NCBI RefSeq assembly: GCF_004770895.1
Contig: NZ_RQHS01000005.1
Span: 1-64,000 of the forward strand
Reading direction: 5' to 3'
Length of the DNA: 64,000 nucleotides
Source of the DNA: Leptospira dzoumogneensis
Lineage (GTDB): Bacteria > Spirochaetota > Leptospiria > Leptospirales > Leptospiraceae
This document shows positions 25,460 through 33,302 of this stretch, piece by piece. The notes beneath the pieces were generated by a model. It did no database searches. It was not told the origin of the DNA and saw only the letters and a program-made list of their open reading frames with translations. The position numbers were made by a program, and so were the translations under genes. Position 1 is the stretch's first letter, and each line of letters begins with the position of its first letter.

Positions 25460-25477
25460 GAACGGTCGTTACGTTCG
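25460..25477. promoter_or_regulatory. Operator-like GAACG-GT-CGTT with an added CGTTCG half-site
   Basis: GAACGGTCGTT (25460-25470) is followed at once by ACGTTCG (25471-25477). It matches the palindrome at 8039-8050 in half-site and spacing. It lies upstream of the minus-strand beta-oxidation operon and could also serve the divergent Amt-cyclase gene. The rest of the 400-base gap (25337-25737) shows no gene. Confidence 0.6.
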
Positions 25478-25737
25478 AAATAAACACTGTTCTTCAAAAA
25501 AATCGAATTTTCTCTCAAATCCGGGAAGGTTTTAGGATTTGAAGAAGTAGCCGAGTCCTTTAAAGAGTTTAGAACTCACTCAAATAGGGGAAGGATTTTG
25601 GGGCATTTATCATCCTTCTTTGCCGTATTATTATAAGGTTTCCCGCTTGCCTCTTCTTACATTAGAATAAAATGATTCCGATAATTTGTATTGATAAGCG
25701 AAACAATTGTCAGGAATTATTCGGGGGAACCTTTTCT

Positions 25738-27837
25738 ATGATCTTAGAAAAGAGCTTATTAGATATACTTTGGGTCTTGGTGTGTTCGGGACTGGTGCTA
25801 ATCATGCAAGGTGGTTTCCTTGTATTAGAATCCGGACTTACTAGAGCCAAGAACTCGATTAACGTTGCTATCAAGAACGTGGCCGACTTCGGAGTAGCCA
25901 CTCTTCTTTTTTATACATTCGGATTCGGGCTCATGTTCGGAGTCACTTGGAACGGTCTCATAGGAACTTCTTTATTCGCTCCTGTGTTTCCGGAAGGTAA
26001 GGCTTGGCCTCCGACCTTCTTCTTATTCCAATTAGTTTTCTGCGGAACTTCCGCTACGATAGTCTCTGGAGCAGTTGCAGAAAGATTAAAATTCCATTCT
26101 TATCTATTTGCCACCGCTCTTATCTCGGGAGTGATCTATCCTATTGCAGGTCATTGGTGTTGGGGAGGAAGTCTGACTGATGAGAATCATGGTTGGCTGG
26201 CAGTGAGAGGATTTCACGACTTCGCAGGTTCTACTTTAGTTCATAGTGTGGGCGGTTGGGTATCACTTTCACTTCTTCTTATAGTAGGAGCAAGGATAGG
26301 AAGATTCCCGGAGAATGAACCGCCTAAGGCTGTGACCGGAAGTAATTTACCTATGGCGATGTTAGGCGGAATTCTTCTTTGGTTCGGATGGATGGGATTC
26401 AATGGGGGAAGTACCTTAGGTTTTAATGAAAAAGTTCCGGGAATTATATTAAATACGATCATCTCTTCCGGATTTTCTCTCATGGTTGCGATGTTGGCTG
26501 CATGGTTGATCAAAGGATTTCCGGAAGCGACTGCTCCTCTAAACGGATCCTTGGCTGGACTAGTTGCGATCACCGCCGGAGCGGATTGTTTTACCCCGGT
26601 TCAATCAGCGATCATCGGTAGTATCGCAGGCTTATTCGTTCTTCCGGCAGAAAAACTTTTAGAAAAACTCAAGATAGACGATGCGGTAGGAGCGATCCCG
26701 GTCCACTTGATCGGAGGGATTTGGGGAACGATTGCAGTAGGAATTTTCGGCGATCTGAACCTGATCGGTCATAATGTTACGAGGTCCTCTCTTCTTCTTA
26801 CCCAGATCGTTGGAATACTTGCTGTGGGAGGATTTGCATTCGGACTTTCCTTGCTGATCTTCTACCTGATTAATAAATTTTTCCCTCTCCGGGTGGATGG
26901 GGACGAAGAGAGAATGGGCCTAAATATCTCGGAACACAAGGCAACTACAGAGTTGATCGATCTATTCTTAGCGATGGATTACCAGAGAAAGACCGGGGAT
27001 CTGGCAGTGGATGTTCCAGTAGAACCATTCACAGAAGTAGGGCAAATCGCAGAACGTTACAATTTGGTTCTTGGAACAGTGCGTTCTACACTTGCAGACA
27101 ATGAAAAAGCAAGGGTAGAAATCGCGGATGCTTATGAAAAGGTGCGCATCGAGCAGGATAAGGCGGAAAAATTACTTCTGAACATTCTTCCTGACTCTAT
27201 CGCTCAGGAATTGAAATCAAACACGGGGCTCATTGCTGATAGTTATCCGAATGTTTCTATACTTTTTGCGGATATTGTAGGTTTCACTAAAATTTCCGCA
27301 GTGATGAAGCCTGAGTCCGTAGTACGCATCTTAAACGAAGTATTCTCTCATTTCGATATTCTGGCAGAAAAGTACGGTTTGGAGAAGATTAAGACCATTG
27401 GAGATGCTTATATGGCTGTAGGAGGCCTTCCTTTACCGAATGAAGCGCATCCTTTGCTCGTAGCTCATATGGCTTGGGACATGAAGGAACTTCTTTCCAA
27501 ATTCAAACTTAAGAAAATGGGTACTAAACTGCGTATGAGAATAGGGATTAATACTGGTCCAGTAGTCGCAGGAGTCATCGGAACTAAAAAATTCATCTAC
27601 GATATCTGGGGAGATGCAGTAAATCTAGCTAGTCGAATGGAATCTCATGGTGTTCCGGGAGAAATTCAGGTCACAGAATCCACTGCTGAACTAATTAAAA
27701 CCGATTTTGCGTTAACAGAAAGAGGAGAGATCAAGGTGAAAGGAAAAGGTTTAGTCAAAACCTTCTTAATTAGCCATCGACTACGTTCTCCTGAAGAGAG
27801 TTTTACCGATCTAGGATACTCATTCAGCGCAACTTAA
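25738..27837 (+). CDS. Ammonium transporter (Amt) fused to a class III adenylate cyclase
   Basis: 699 residues from the ATG at 25738, which has GGGGGAA 8-9 bases upstream; an earlier ATG at 25672 adds 22 residues that do not look like Amt. Residues 1-385 are an 11-helix Amt/Rh channel. The signature DFAGSTLVH holds D161 and H169, and H323 in AIPVHLIGG is the second pore His. Residues 390-490 form a HAMP-like and coiled-coil linker. Residues 505-675 are a class III cyclase: metal Asp512 (FADIVG) and Asp556 (IGDAYM), transition-state Asn629/Arg633 (NLASRM). Lys552 (KIKTIGD) and Asp622 (YDIWGD) are the ATP-specifying pair, so cAMP is the predicted product. Likely an ammonium-sensing membrane cyclase. 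No GlnK gene is adjacent. Confidence 0.92.
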   Translation: MILEKSLLDILWVLVCSGLVLIMQGGFLVLESGLTRAKNSINVAIKNVADFGVATLLFYTFGFGLMFGVTWNGLIGTSLFAPVFPEGKAWPPTFFLFQLVFCGTSATIVSGAVAERLKFHSYLFATALISGVIYPIAGHWCWGGSLTDENHGWLAVRGFHDFAGSTLVHSVGGWVSLSLLLIVGARIGRFPENEPPKAVTGSNLPMAMLGGILLWFGWMGFNGGSTLGFNEKVPGIILNTIISSGFSLMVAMLAAWLIKGFPEATAPLNGSLAGLVAITAGADCFTPVQSAIIGSIAGLFVLPAEKLLEKLKIDDAVGAIPVHLIGGIWGTIAVGIFGDLNLIGHNVTRSSLLLTQIVGILAVGGFAFGLSLLIFYLINKFFPLRVDGDEERMGLNISEHKATTELIDLFLAMDYQRKTGDLAVDVPVEPFTEVGQIAERYNLVLGTVRSTLADNEKARVEIADAYEKVRIEQDKAEKLLLNILPDSIAQELKSNTGLIADSYPNVSILFADIVGFTKISAVMKPESVVRILNEVFSHFDILAEKYGLEKIKTIGDAYMAVGGLPLPNEAHPLLVAHMAWDMKELLSKFKLKKMGTKLRMRIGINTGPVVAGVIGTKKFIYDIWGDAVNLASRMESHGVPGEIQVTESTAELIKTDFALTERGEIKVKGKGLVKTFLISHRLRSPEESFTDLGYSFSAT

Positions 27838-27984
27838 GATAGAAATGAAACATTATGAAATGTTTTAGATTGCTTTAACGAAAGAAAATGAAAAAAGGTT
27901 TTACTCTTTTGGCTCTAAGTCTTACGAGTGGAAATTTACTCTAGGAATAACGGAAAGATTCCCCAGATACAAGGAGTATCTACC

Positions 27985-28251
27985 ATGGTAGCTAAGAAGA
28001 AAGCAAAGAAAAAAGCCGCACCTAAGAAGAAAGCGGCAAAGAAGAAAGTAGCGAAAAAAAAGGTCGTTAAAGCCACTAAGAAGAAAGCAGTTAAGAAGAA
28101 GTCTGCGCCTAAAAAGAAAGTAGTTAAGAAAAAAGCTGCTCCAAAGAAACCGGCGCCTCGTCCTGCTGCTCCAGTTGCGACCCCAGAACCTACGCCTGCA
28201 CCAAGCCTGTTCCCAACTGGCGGTTCCAGCGAAGGAGAGAGCAACATCTAA
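27985..28251 (+). CDS. Histone H1-like Lys/Ala-rich protein
   Basis: 88 residues from the ATG at 27985, which has AAGGAG 8 bases upstream; upstream in-frame codons to 27928 are not needed. Residues 2-58 are almost only Lys, Ala and Val in KKKA/KKKV repeats, like eukaryotic H1 tails and bacterial Hc1/AlgP-type DNA-binding proteins. The C-terminus is Pro/Ala-rich and then acidic. Likely a nucleoid-associated, non-specific DNA-binding protein. A strong hairpin follows its stop. Confidence 0.8.
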   Translation: MVAKKKAKKKAAPKKKAAKKKVAKKKVVKATKKKAVKKKSAPKKKVVKKKAAPKKPAPRPAAPVATPEPTPAPSLFPTGGSSEGESNI

Positions 28252-29415
28252 TTGCTCTTTTTTCTAAAGAAACTGGTCCCGCTCCCTTTTGGGAGCGGGA
28301 TATTACTCTACCTTCTACTCTTCTCCGCCCCCTTATTCGCCCAAAACACTCCTCCGGTTTACGCAAAAGTACTCTGCATGAACTCTCCGGAAGGTTGTGA
28401 ATGTAAGTTTCCCGAAAAGGAACATGGCATCCGTATATTTCACGGAGAAGCCGTCATTTTAGAAGATCCATTTACCAAATCAGAAACTTCTAAGATACGC
28501 CGCTCTAAAGAGTCCTGCATCTATCCAAGGACCAATTTGAAACCATTGGCATACCAACATGCCTTTCGACCCATGCAGACGTCTCTGGATCATTCTCCTA
28601 AGCCTTTAGAAAGATTTCTCTCCCAAGAAGACTTGGAACGTTTGTCGGAATTCCAACCAACGAGTCTAGGGGCTTATTATCCAACGTATTATCATTTAGC
28701 ATTGGAGGAGGCATTTCCAGGAACGGAAGTGGCCGCCTATTCTCCTTCCGGAAAAGAAATCGGCAGAGCGTCCGCTACATTCTTAGAGCAAGTACGTTGG
28801 GAAGGTTCCGGCATCGCAAAGGATGGGAAGAAGTACCATTTTGCTGGAGAAGGAAAATACGAACTATATGATCTAGAATGGGGTTGGGGCGCCGGATATA
28901 ATTACCAGGTGTTTCCATATCGCACCTTGGCGGTGAGTTTTAAGGATCTATGTGAGAAGATCGGGTCCAGAATTTCTTCCTGCAATAAGTCCAAGGTGAT
29001 CGGCACATTGGCTTTTATTTCTAAGATCAAAGAGAAAAAGATCAAAATGCAGAATGGAAAGTACCATGACGGGTATTTCTGCCTAAACGATACTGGATCT
29101 CCTATGTACATCAGAGATGATAGAGTGGATATATTTGTGGGAGTTCATGGAGGAGGAAGTCCTTACCAACCTCAGGAGCTTTCCAGGAATTTATTCTTAG
29201 ATGCTGGGATCCATCCTCTCTATCCTTCCGATTGGAAATTGTACAGTTCCGAAAAGGAAAGATTCTGGTGCCCTAAGGAAAAACTTCCCCGAAATCCTTT
29301 CTCTCCTTCTGAATCGGAATGTAAATTGGATTATCATGCCCAGGCACCTGAAAAGGGAATGGAGATGAGGATTTTTTTCCGCAAGGATGGAAGTTTGGTC
29401 CGTTGCAGGACTTGA
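28252..29415 (+). CDS. Secreted 3D-domain (MltA-like C-terminal) protein
   Basis: 387 residues. It begins with TTG directly after the preceding stop. The N-terminus reads as a signal peptide (KK, then GILLYLLLFSAPLFAQ). The C-terminal half has a double-psi barrel 3D-domain pattern: a YNYQVFPYRTLAVS segment, LNDTGSPM and RDDRVDIFVG with the aspartates that name the domain. Such domains bind or cleave peptidoglycan in MltA and related proteins; an MltA N-domain is not evident. The hairpin at 28277-28300 lies inside its signal-peptide coding sequence. Confidence 0.65.
   Translation: MLFFLKKLVPLPFGSGILLYLLLFSAPLFAQNTPPVYAKVLCMNSPEGCECKFPEKEHGIRIFHGEAVILEDPFTKSETSKIRRSKESCIYPRTNLKPLAYQHAFRPMQTSLDHSPKPLERFLSQEDLERLSEFQPTSLGAYYPTYYHLALEEAFPGTEVAAYSPSGKEIGRASATFLEQVRWEGSGIAKDGKKYHFAGEGKYELYDLEWGWGAGYNYQVFPYRTLAVSFKDLCEKIGSRISSCNKSKVIGTLAFISKIKEKKIKMQNGKYHDGYFCLNDTGSPMYIRDDRVDIFVGVHGGGSPYQPQELSRNLFLDAGIHPLYPSDWKLYSSEKERFWCPKEKLPRNPFSPSESECKLDYHAQAPEKGMEMRIFFRKDGSLVRCRT
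28277..28300 (+). terminator. Strong hairpin after the H1-like gene, inside the next gene's 5' end
   Basis: A 10-bp perfect stem, TCCCGCTCCC (28277-28286) with GGGAGCGGGA (28291-28300), loop TTTT. It lies 25 bases after the H1-like stop and is followed by TATTACTCT, a poor U-run. It may end or attenuate that transcript; it also encodes the PLPFGSG part of the next protein's signal peptide if the TTG start is right. Confidence 0.55.
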
Positions 29416-29421
29416 CAATCA

Positions 29422-29964
29422 ATGGCTACTATATTTTCCCACCCGGCAGTTCCAATCTCGCTCTTCTTCTTTTTCGGAAAGAAGAAGGTTCCGATCCTAC
29501 TTGCAATTTTTGGAATATTCTTCTCCATTCTTCCCGATTTTGACGTGGTCGCTTTTAAATTCGGGGTCCCTTACGAAAGTGACTGGGGCCATAGAGGATT
29601 TACTCATTCTATATTATTTGCTTTGATAATGTCCTGCATCGTGGCATTCTTCAGGACCAAACTGAAGGCGAATTGGATTACTATTTTTTTATTTCTTTTT
29701 GTATCCGCGATTTCTCACGGAGCTTTGGATGCGATGACCACAGGCGGTTTAGGAGTCGGGTTCTTGATTCCTTGGAGTTCGGAAAGATTCTTTTTTGAAT
29801 ATAGACCGATCAGAGTTTCGCCTATCGGTCCACGGAACTTTTTTACGGAAAGAGGTTGGATCGTGATCCAGTCGGAGCTTCTGAATGTCTGGGTTCCGGC
29901 AGTTTTGGTTTCGGTGGTCGGGGTCGGCACAAGAGTACTTTTCAAAACTAAAAAAGTACCGTAA
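29422..29964 (+). CDS. YdjM-like membrane-bound metal-dependent hydrolase
   Basis: 180 residues, about four membrane helices. It has the family motifs HRGFTHSILFAL and SHGALDAMTTGG, with ILPDFDVV upstream, whose His and Asp residues suggest a metal site. Family members include the LexA-regulated E. coli YdjM; substrate unknown. It begins 6 bases after the previous stop. Confidence 0.85.
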   Translation: MATIFSHPAVPISLFFFFGKKKVPILLAIFGIFFSILPDFDVVAFKFGVPYESDWGHRGFTHSILFALIMSCIVAFFRTKLKANWITIFLFLFVSAISHGALDAMTTGGLGVGFLIPWSSERFFFEYRPIRVSPIGPRNFFTERGWIVIQSELLNVWVPAVLVSVVGVGTRVLFKTKKVP

Positions 29965-29973
29965 ATTAATGGA

Positions 29974-32900
29974 TTATTTAAAAGGAAATCCTCCCGATTT
30001 AGTGATATGTTCATCTATCTCAATTTCGAATTGAATTGTTTGTTCGATTGAATGGACTATGACCGAATAATGTTGAATATCTAAAAACGTTAGCTGCCTG
30101 CCTTTTCTATCCTTTAACCATTTTTCACAGATTTGAAAACCGCCTATATTGTAATTCCATACCTTTTGGGAAATAGGACCGAAGTATTGAGTTTCATTTA
30201 TCCAAACGGTTTTTTCTCCGTCGTAAAAAATGGATTTGATAATAGAATCCCCTTCCATTGGAAATTTTAAACGAGCATGTACATTCGATTGGAATAAATG
30301 ACATTTAGTTAGCTTCTTTCCGATTTGAACAAGTTTTTTGAATAGATCGCGATTCGAAGTTAAAGGGATTCTTGGAAAATCTATTTTTAAGAATTCCGAA
30401 TATCTTTTCCGGAATTTCGGGGAATATAATATCGCATAAATATAATAGAACAAGGCTTCGGGATCTTCGGTTCCCTGTTTTATCCTTAATTCTTCTATAA
30501 TAGGATCTGAAAAATTGGATCGTTTATTTTTTCCGGAAAAAAGATCTTCTTCGATCGTATATAATGGGAAAACCGTTCCTCCGCCTCTTCTAAAAATATT
30601 CTGATCAACAAGTTTATTTACTACGAATACTAGATTCCAAGTATCCCCGCCTACGGCTAAACCTTGGCGCCCAATAACTAAAGCTAAGTTTTCCGGATCA
30701 TCAAAATGATCCATAACCTTTGTATTCGGCCTCGCTATAATATTCTCATAGAAATAGATAGATCGGCTGTCAAAAGGACGATACGTGTAGTCTTTAATGA
30801 ATTGTTTAGAACCGAATTTTTTAACTTCTTGTCTGGCTTTTTTCAAATCCCAACGATCTTTATCAATAATCGGAATTGAAAATTCTTCGGATACTTCTTC
30901 ATCCGATAAAGAAGAGTCTGTGAAATGGGATATTTTTCCCTGTAATTCTTCTTCCGTGAAAGCAACCGTTAAGGAATCTCTTTTTGTAAGAATTCCTAGC
31001 GAGAAAGTATACATTATCTCGGTGATTTTATTATTACTTTCGTATTCCTCTCTTCTTCTTTCATTCTGAGGTTTAAAAAGGCAAAATTCTTTGGAAGGGT
31101 TGATTTCTTCCCATTCAGTATTCTTAATGTTATGTTTGGATAACCAGTCGTATTTTCCTTCCCTATCTCCGAAAATTTCAGAATGAAAAACGCGGCCCGG
31201 TTTTTTTATAGTATTGCCATCGGTTATTCTTTTAACGAAGATCCCGATAGCAACTCCTTGTTGGATCTCAAATACATTTTCATCTTGGGAACCATCGCTC
31301 TGTTTTTCTTTCTTTTTTGAATTCCCATGAAGATCTAAAACGTAGATTTCATCGAAAGTTTTTCGAAGGCTTTGTCTCATTCCCCGGAATGTAGGATTAT
31401 CTAAATAGCCGTGATTAGTAACGAATGCTAGGATACCGTGGCCTGTATTTTCAATTTTCCATTGAGCAAAGCGTAAGAATTTTACATAGTCGTCGTTTAA
31501 CCATTTGAGGTTTTGTTCTTTTAAAGGTTTGCCGTCGAATTCAAAATAATTCCCTTCTTTACTGTGTAATAGATCGGTGATCCAGTCTCCCGAATTTTCC
31601 GAGTGGCCGGAATACGGCGGATTGCCTACGATGATCGAGACCGGTTCTGAGTTTTTAATTTCCCAGGCATCCTGAGCTTCTTGTTCTAAAAATTTATCTA
31701 GGCCGTCCGTTTCTTTTAAAGAAGGCGCATCTTCAAGACTATTTGTTAAATATATCTTTAAACGTTCTTCCGAATCGAATTGATAACCTAATTCTCTCAA
31801 TTGAAGAACTATCTTTAAATGTGCGATTGAGTAGGGAGCCATAAGGAATTCAAATCCGAACATCCTGGGTAAAAGATGGGATTGGACGTAATCCTGCCAT
31901 GAGCCCTTATTTTTCTCGAAATGTTTAAAGACGGTTTTAATTAATTCGAAGAGAAAGGTCCCAGTTCCTACTGATGGGTCTAAAATTGAGATACGATGGA
32001 CCTTTTCTCCCGGTTTTTTAGGATGTGGAATTATTTTCGAATCCGCCAGTCCATTAGGAATATTGAATCCTTTCTTTTCTTTCAGTAAGGAATCGACACT
32101 ATATATAATGTATTTAACAATCGGTTCAGGAGTATAATATACTCCTCTTTTCTCTCTAATATTCGGATCATAAGAGGATAAGAAAGTTTCGTAAAAATGA
32201 ACTACAGGATCCTCTTGTTTTGTTTTTTTCCCAAAATCTTTTAGGATCGAATCGAAGTCGGCTCTATCTAAAAGATAAGCTAAATCATCCACAATCCAAG
32301 TGACACTTTTATCTAATTCAGTTCCTGCGATCGAGTTGAACATTCTTTTCAAAAAAGGGTTCGTATTCGGTAATTCGAAAACCGCTTTTTCTCTATTAAA
32401 AGATCCTGATATGTGATGGTTACATCTAGCTGCAAATAGTCCGTAACATATGGTCTGCGCATACATATCTGCAAATTGTTCTTCGGATAATCCTTTAATT
32501 AAACGAGAATGAAAGGCCTTCATTTGATCTTTCAATACGGATGGGGATTTGGACTTTTCGGCTTCTTTTATCGTCTCTTTGATAGTATCTCGGATCATCC
32601 TTCCTAATTTTCCCATCCGGATAGCCAATTCTTTCGGGTCTTTAGAAACGGGAGTTTCTTCGTTTATAAAACAATCAAGAAGTCCTAAAACTTGATCTTT
32701 CATATTTGGGAACGGAATGATCCGATTATTTTTGAACTTTCCAATCGAAGAAGATAAACGGAACTCTCCGTCCACGAACCATCTAAATTCCAAATAGTCG
32801 GTAAGGATAAGATTAGATAAATCTGAACGATATCTTTTTAATTGATCTGAATTTTCGAGGGAGTTAAGATTCGCGCCGATTTTTTTGGTTTCGATATATC

Positions 32901-33138
32901 CTATCGGAACGTTATTTTTATACACTACGAAGTCCGGTGCGCCGCAGGCGACTCTCATCGGCTCATTATTAGCTAGAATATTACTTTCGATAGAATGTAC
33001 AAAATCCGCTAGAGGTCCTCTGAACGATTGCTCCGAAAAGGATTCCGTTTTTGCTATCGTTTCTAAGGAATGAATATATCGATCCAATGCTTGGATCGTT
33101 ATCTTATCGAACGGCTTATTCCGCGGGGAAGTAGGCAT
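29974..33138 (-). CDS. Single-chain restriction-modification enzyme (type IIG / type ISP-like, no helicase)
   Basis: 1054 residues. Residues 1-130 are a PD-(D/E)XK-type nuclease: D69 in GAPDFVVYKN and E83-x-K85 in GYIETKK. Residues about 310-560 are an N6-adenine methyltransferase: RGVYYTP (331-337), SAM-binding DPSVGTGTF (387-395) and catalytic NPPY (506-509). The C-terminal third looks like a type ISP target-recognition domain (IYAILYSPKFRKRY, then IDFPRIPLT). No helicase domain is present, unlike true type ISP enzymes. So one chain could both cleave and methylate. The gene is visibly AT-richer than its neighbours, suggesting transfer. Its start abuts a 50-bp palindrome. Confidence 0.85.
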   Translation of the reverse strand: MPTSPRNKPFDKITIQALDRYIHSLETIAKTESFSEQSFRGPLADFVHSIESNILANNEPMRVACGAPDFVVYKNNVPIGYIETKKIGANLNSLENSDQLKRYRSDLSNLILTDYLEFRWFVDGEFRLSSSIGKFKNNRIIPFPNMKDQVLGLLDCFINEETPVSKDPKELAIRMGKLGRMIRDTIKETIKEAEKSKSPSVLKDQMKAFHSRLIKGLSEEQFADMYAQTICYGLFAARCNHHISGSFNREKAVFELPNTNPFLKRMFNSIAGTELDKSVTWIVDDLAYLLDRADFDSILKDFGKKTKQEDPVVHFYETFLSSYDPNIREKRGVYYTPEPIVKYIIYSVDSLLKEKKGFNIPNGLADSKIIPHPKKPGEKVHRISILDPSVGTGTFLFELIKTVFKHFEKNKGSWQDYVQSHLLPRMFGFEFLMAPYSIAHLKIVLQLRELGYQFDSEERLKIYLTNSLEDAPSLKETDGLDKFLEQEAQDAWEIKNSEPVSIIVGNPPYSGHSENSGDWITDLLHSKEGNYFEFDGKPLKEQNLKWLNDDYVKFLRFAQWKIENTGHGILAFVTNHGYLDNPTFRGMRQSLRKTFDEIYVLDLHGNSKKKEKQSDGSQDENVFEIQQGVAIGIFVKRITDGNTIKKPGRVFHSEIFGDREGKYDWLSKHNIKNTEWEEINPSKEFCLFKPQNERRREEYESNNKITEIMYTFSLGILTKRDSLTVAFTEEELQGKISHFTDSSLSDEEVSEEFSIPIIDKDRWDLKKARQEVKKFGSKQFIKDYTYRPFDSRSIYFYENIIARPNTKVMDHFDDPENLALVIGRQGLAVGGDTWNLVFVVNKLVDQNIFRRGGGTVFPLYTIEEDLFSGKNKRSNFSDPIIEELRIKQGTEDPEALFYYIYAILYSPKFRKRYSEFLKIDFPRIPLTSNRDLFKKLVQIGKKLTKCHLFQSNVHARLKFPMEGDSIIKSIFYDGEKTVWINETQYFGPISQKVWNYNIGGFQICEKWLKDRKGRQLTFLDIQHYSVIVHSIEQTIQFEIEIDEHITKSGGFPFK

Positions 33139-33139
33139 A

Positions 33140-33189
33140 GACCCAATATATCCTAAAATAGAATATTCTAAATTGGGATATATTGGGTC
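33140..33189. promoter_or_regulatory. 50-bp imperfect palindrome at the start of the restriction-modification gene
   Basis: Outer arms GACCCAATATATCC (33140-33153) and GGATATATTGGGTC (33176-33189) are perfect, and the centre TAGAATATTCTA (33159-33170) is a perfect 12-bp palindrome. The whole 25-bp half pairs at 22 positions. It begins one base upstream of the start codon at 33138. On the minus strand TTGACC (plus 33186-33191) and TAGAAT inside it form a possible promoter with a 15-base spacer. It fits an autoregulatory operator, or an RNA hairpin that hides the start. Confidence 0.75.
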
Positions 33190-33302
33190 AAGAATAGTCT
33201 CTCGGTTAAAATCAGGAAATTTAAGGATATTTGGAGATTGTAAAAATAAAAAAGCCGATAAATCCTGAGATCTTCGGCCTTATGAGGTAAGGTTTGGGTC
33301 GA

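Noticed and set aside
25620..25680. Sigma-54 promoter upstream of the Amt-cyclase gene
   Set aside because: GG and GC elements are present but the spacing of the consensus is not met.
27936..28247. Long minus-strand frame opposite the H1-like gene, rich in Phe
   Set aside because: It is the antisense of the AAG/AAA-rich repeats, which read as TTC/TTT on the other strand.
33252..33278. Terminator after the M48 gene
   Set aside because: Only a 5-bp stem (GCCGA/TCGGC) with a 15-base loop. The T-run is good but the stem is too weak to list.
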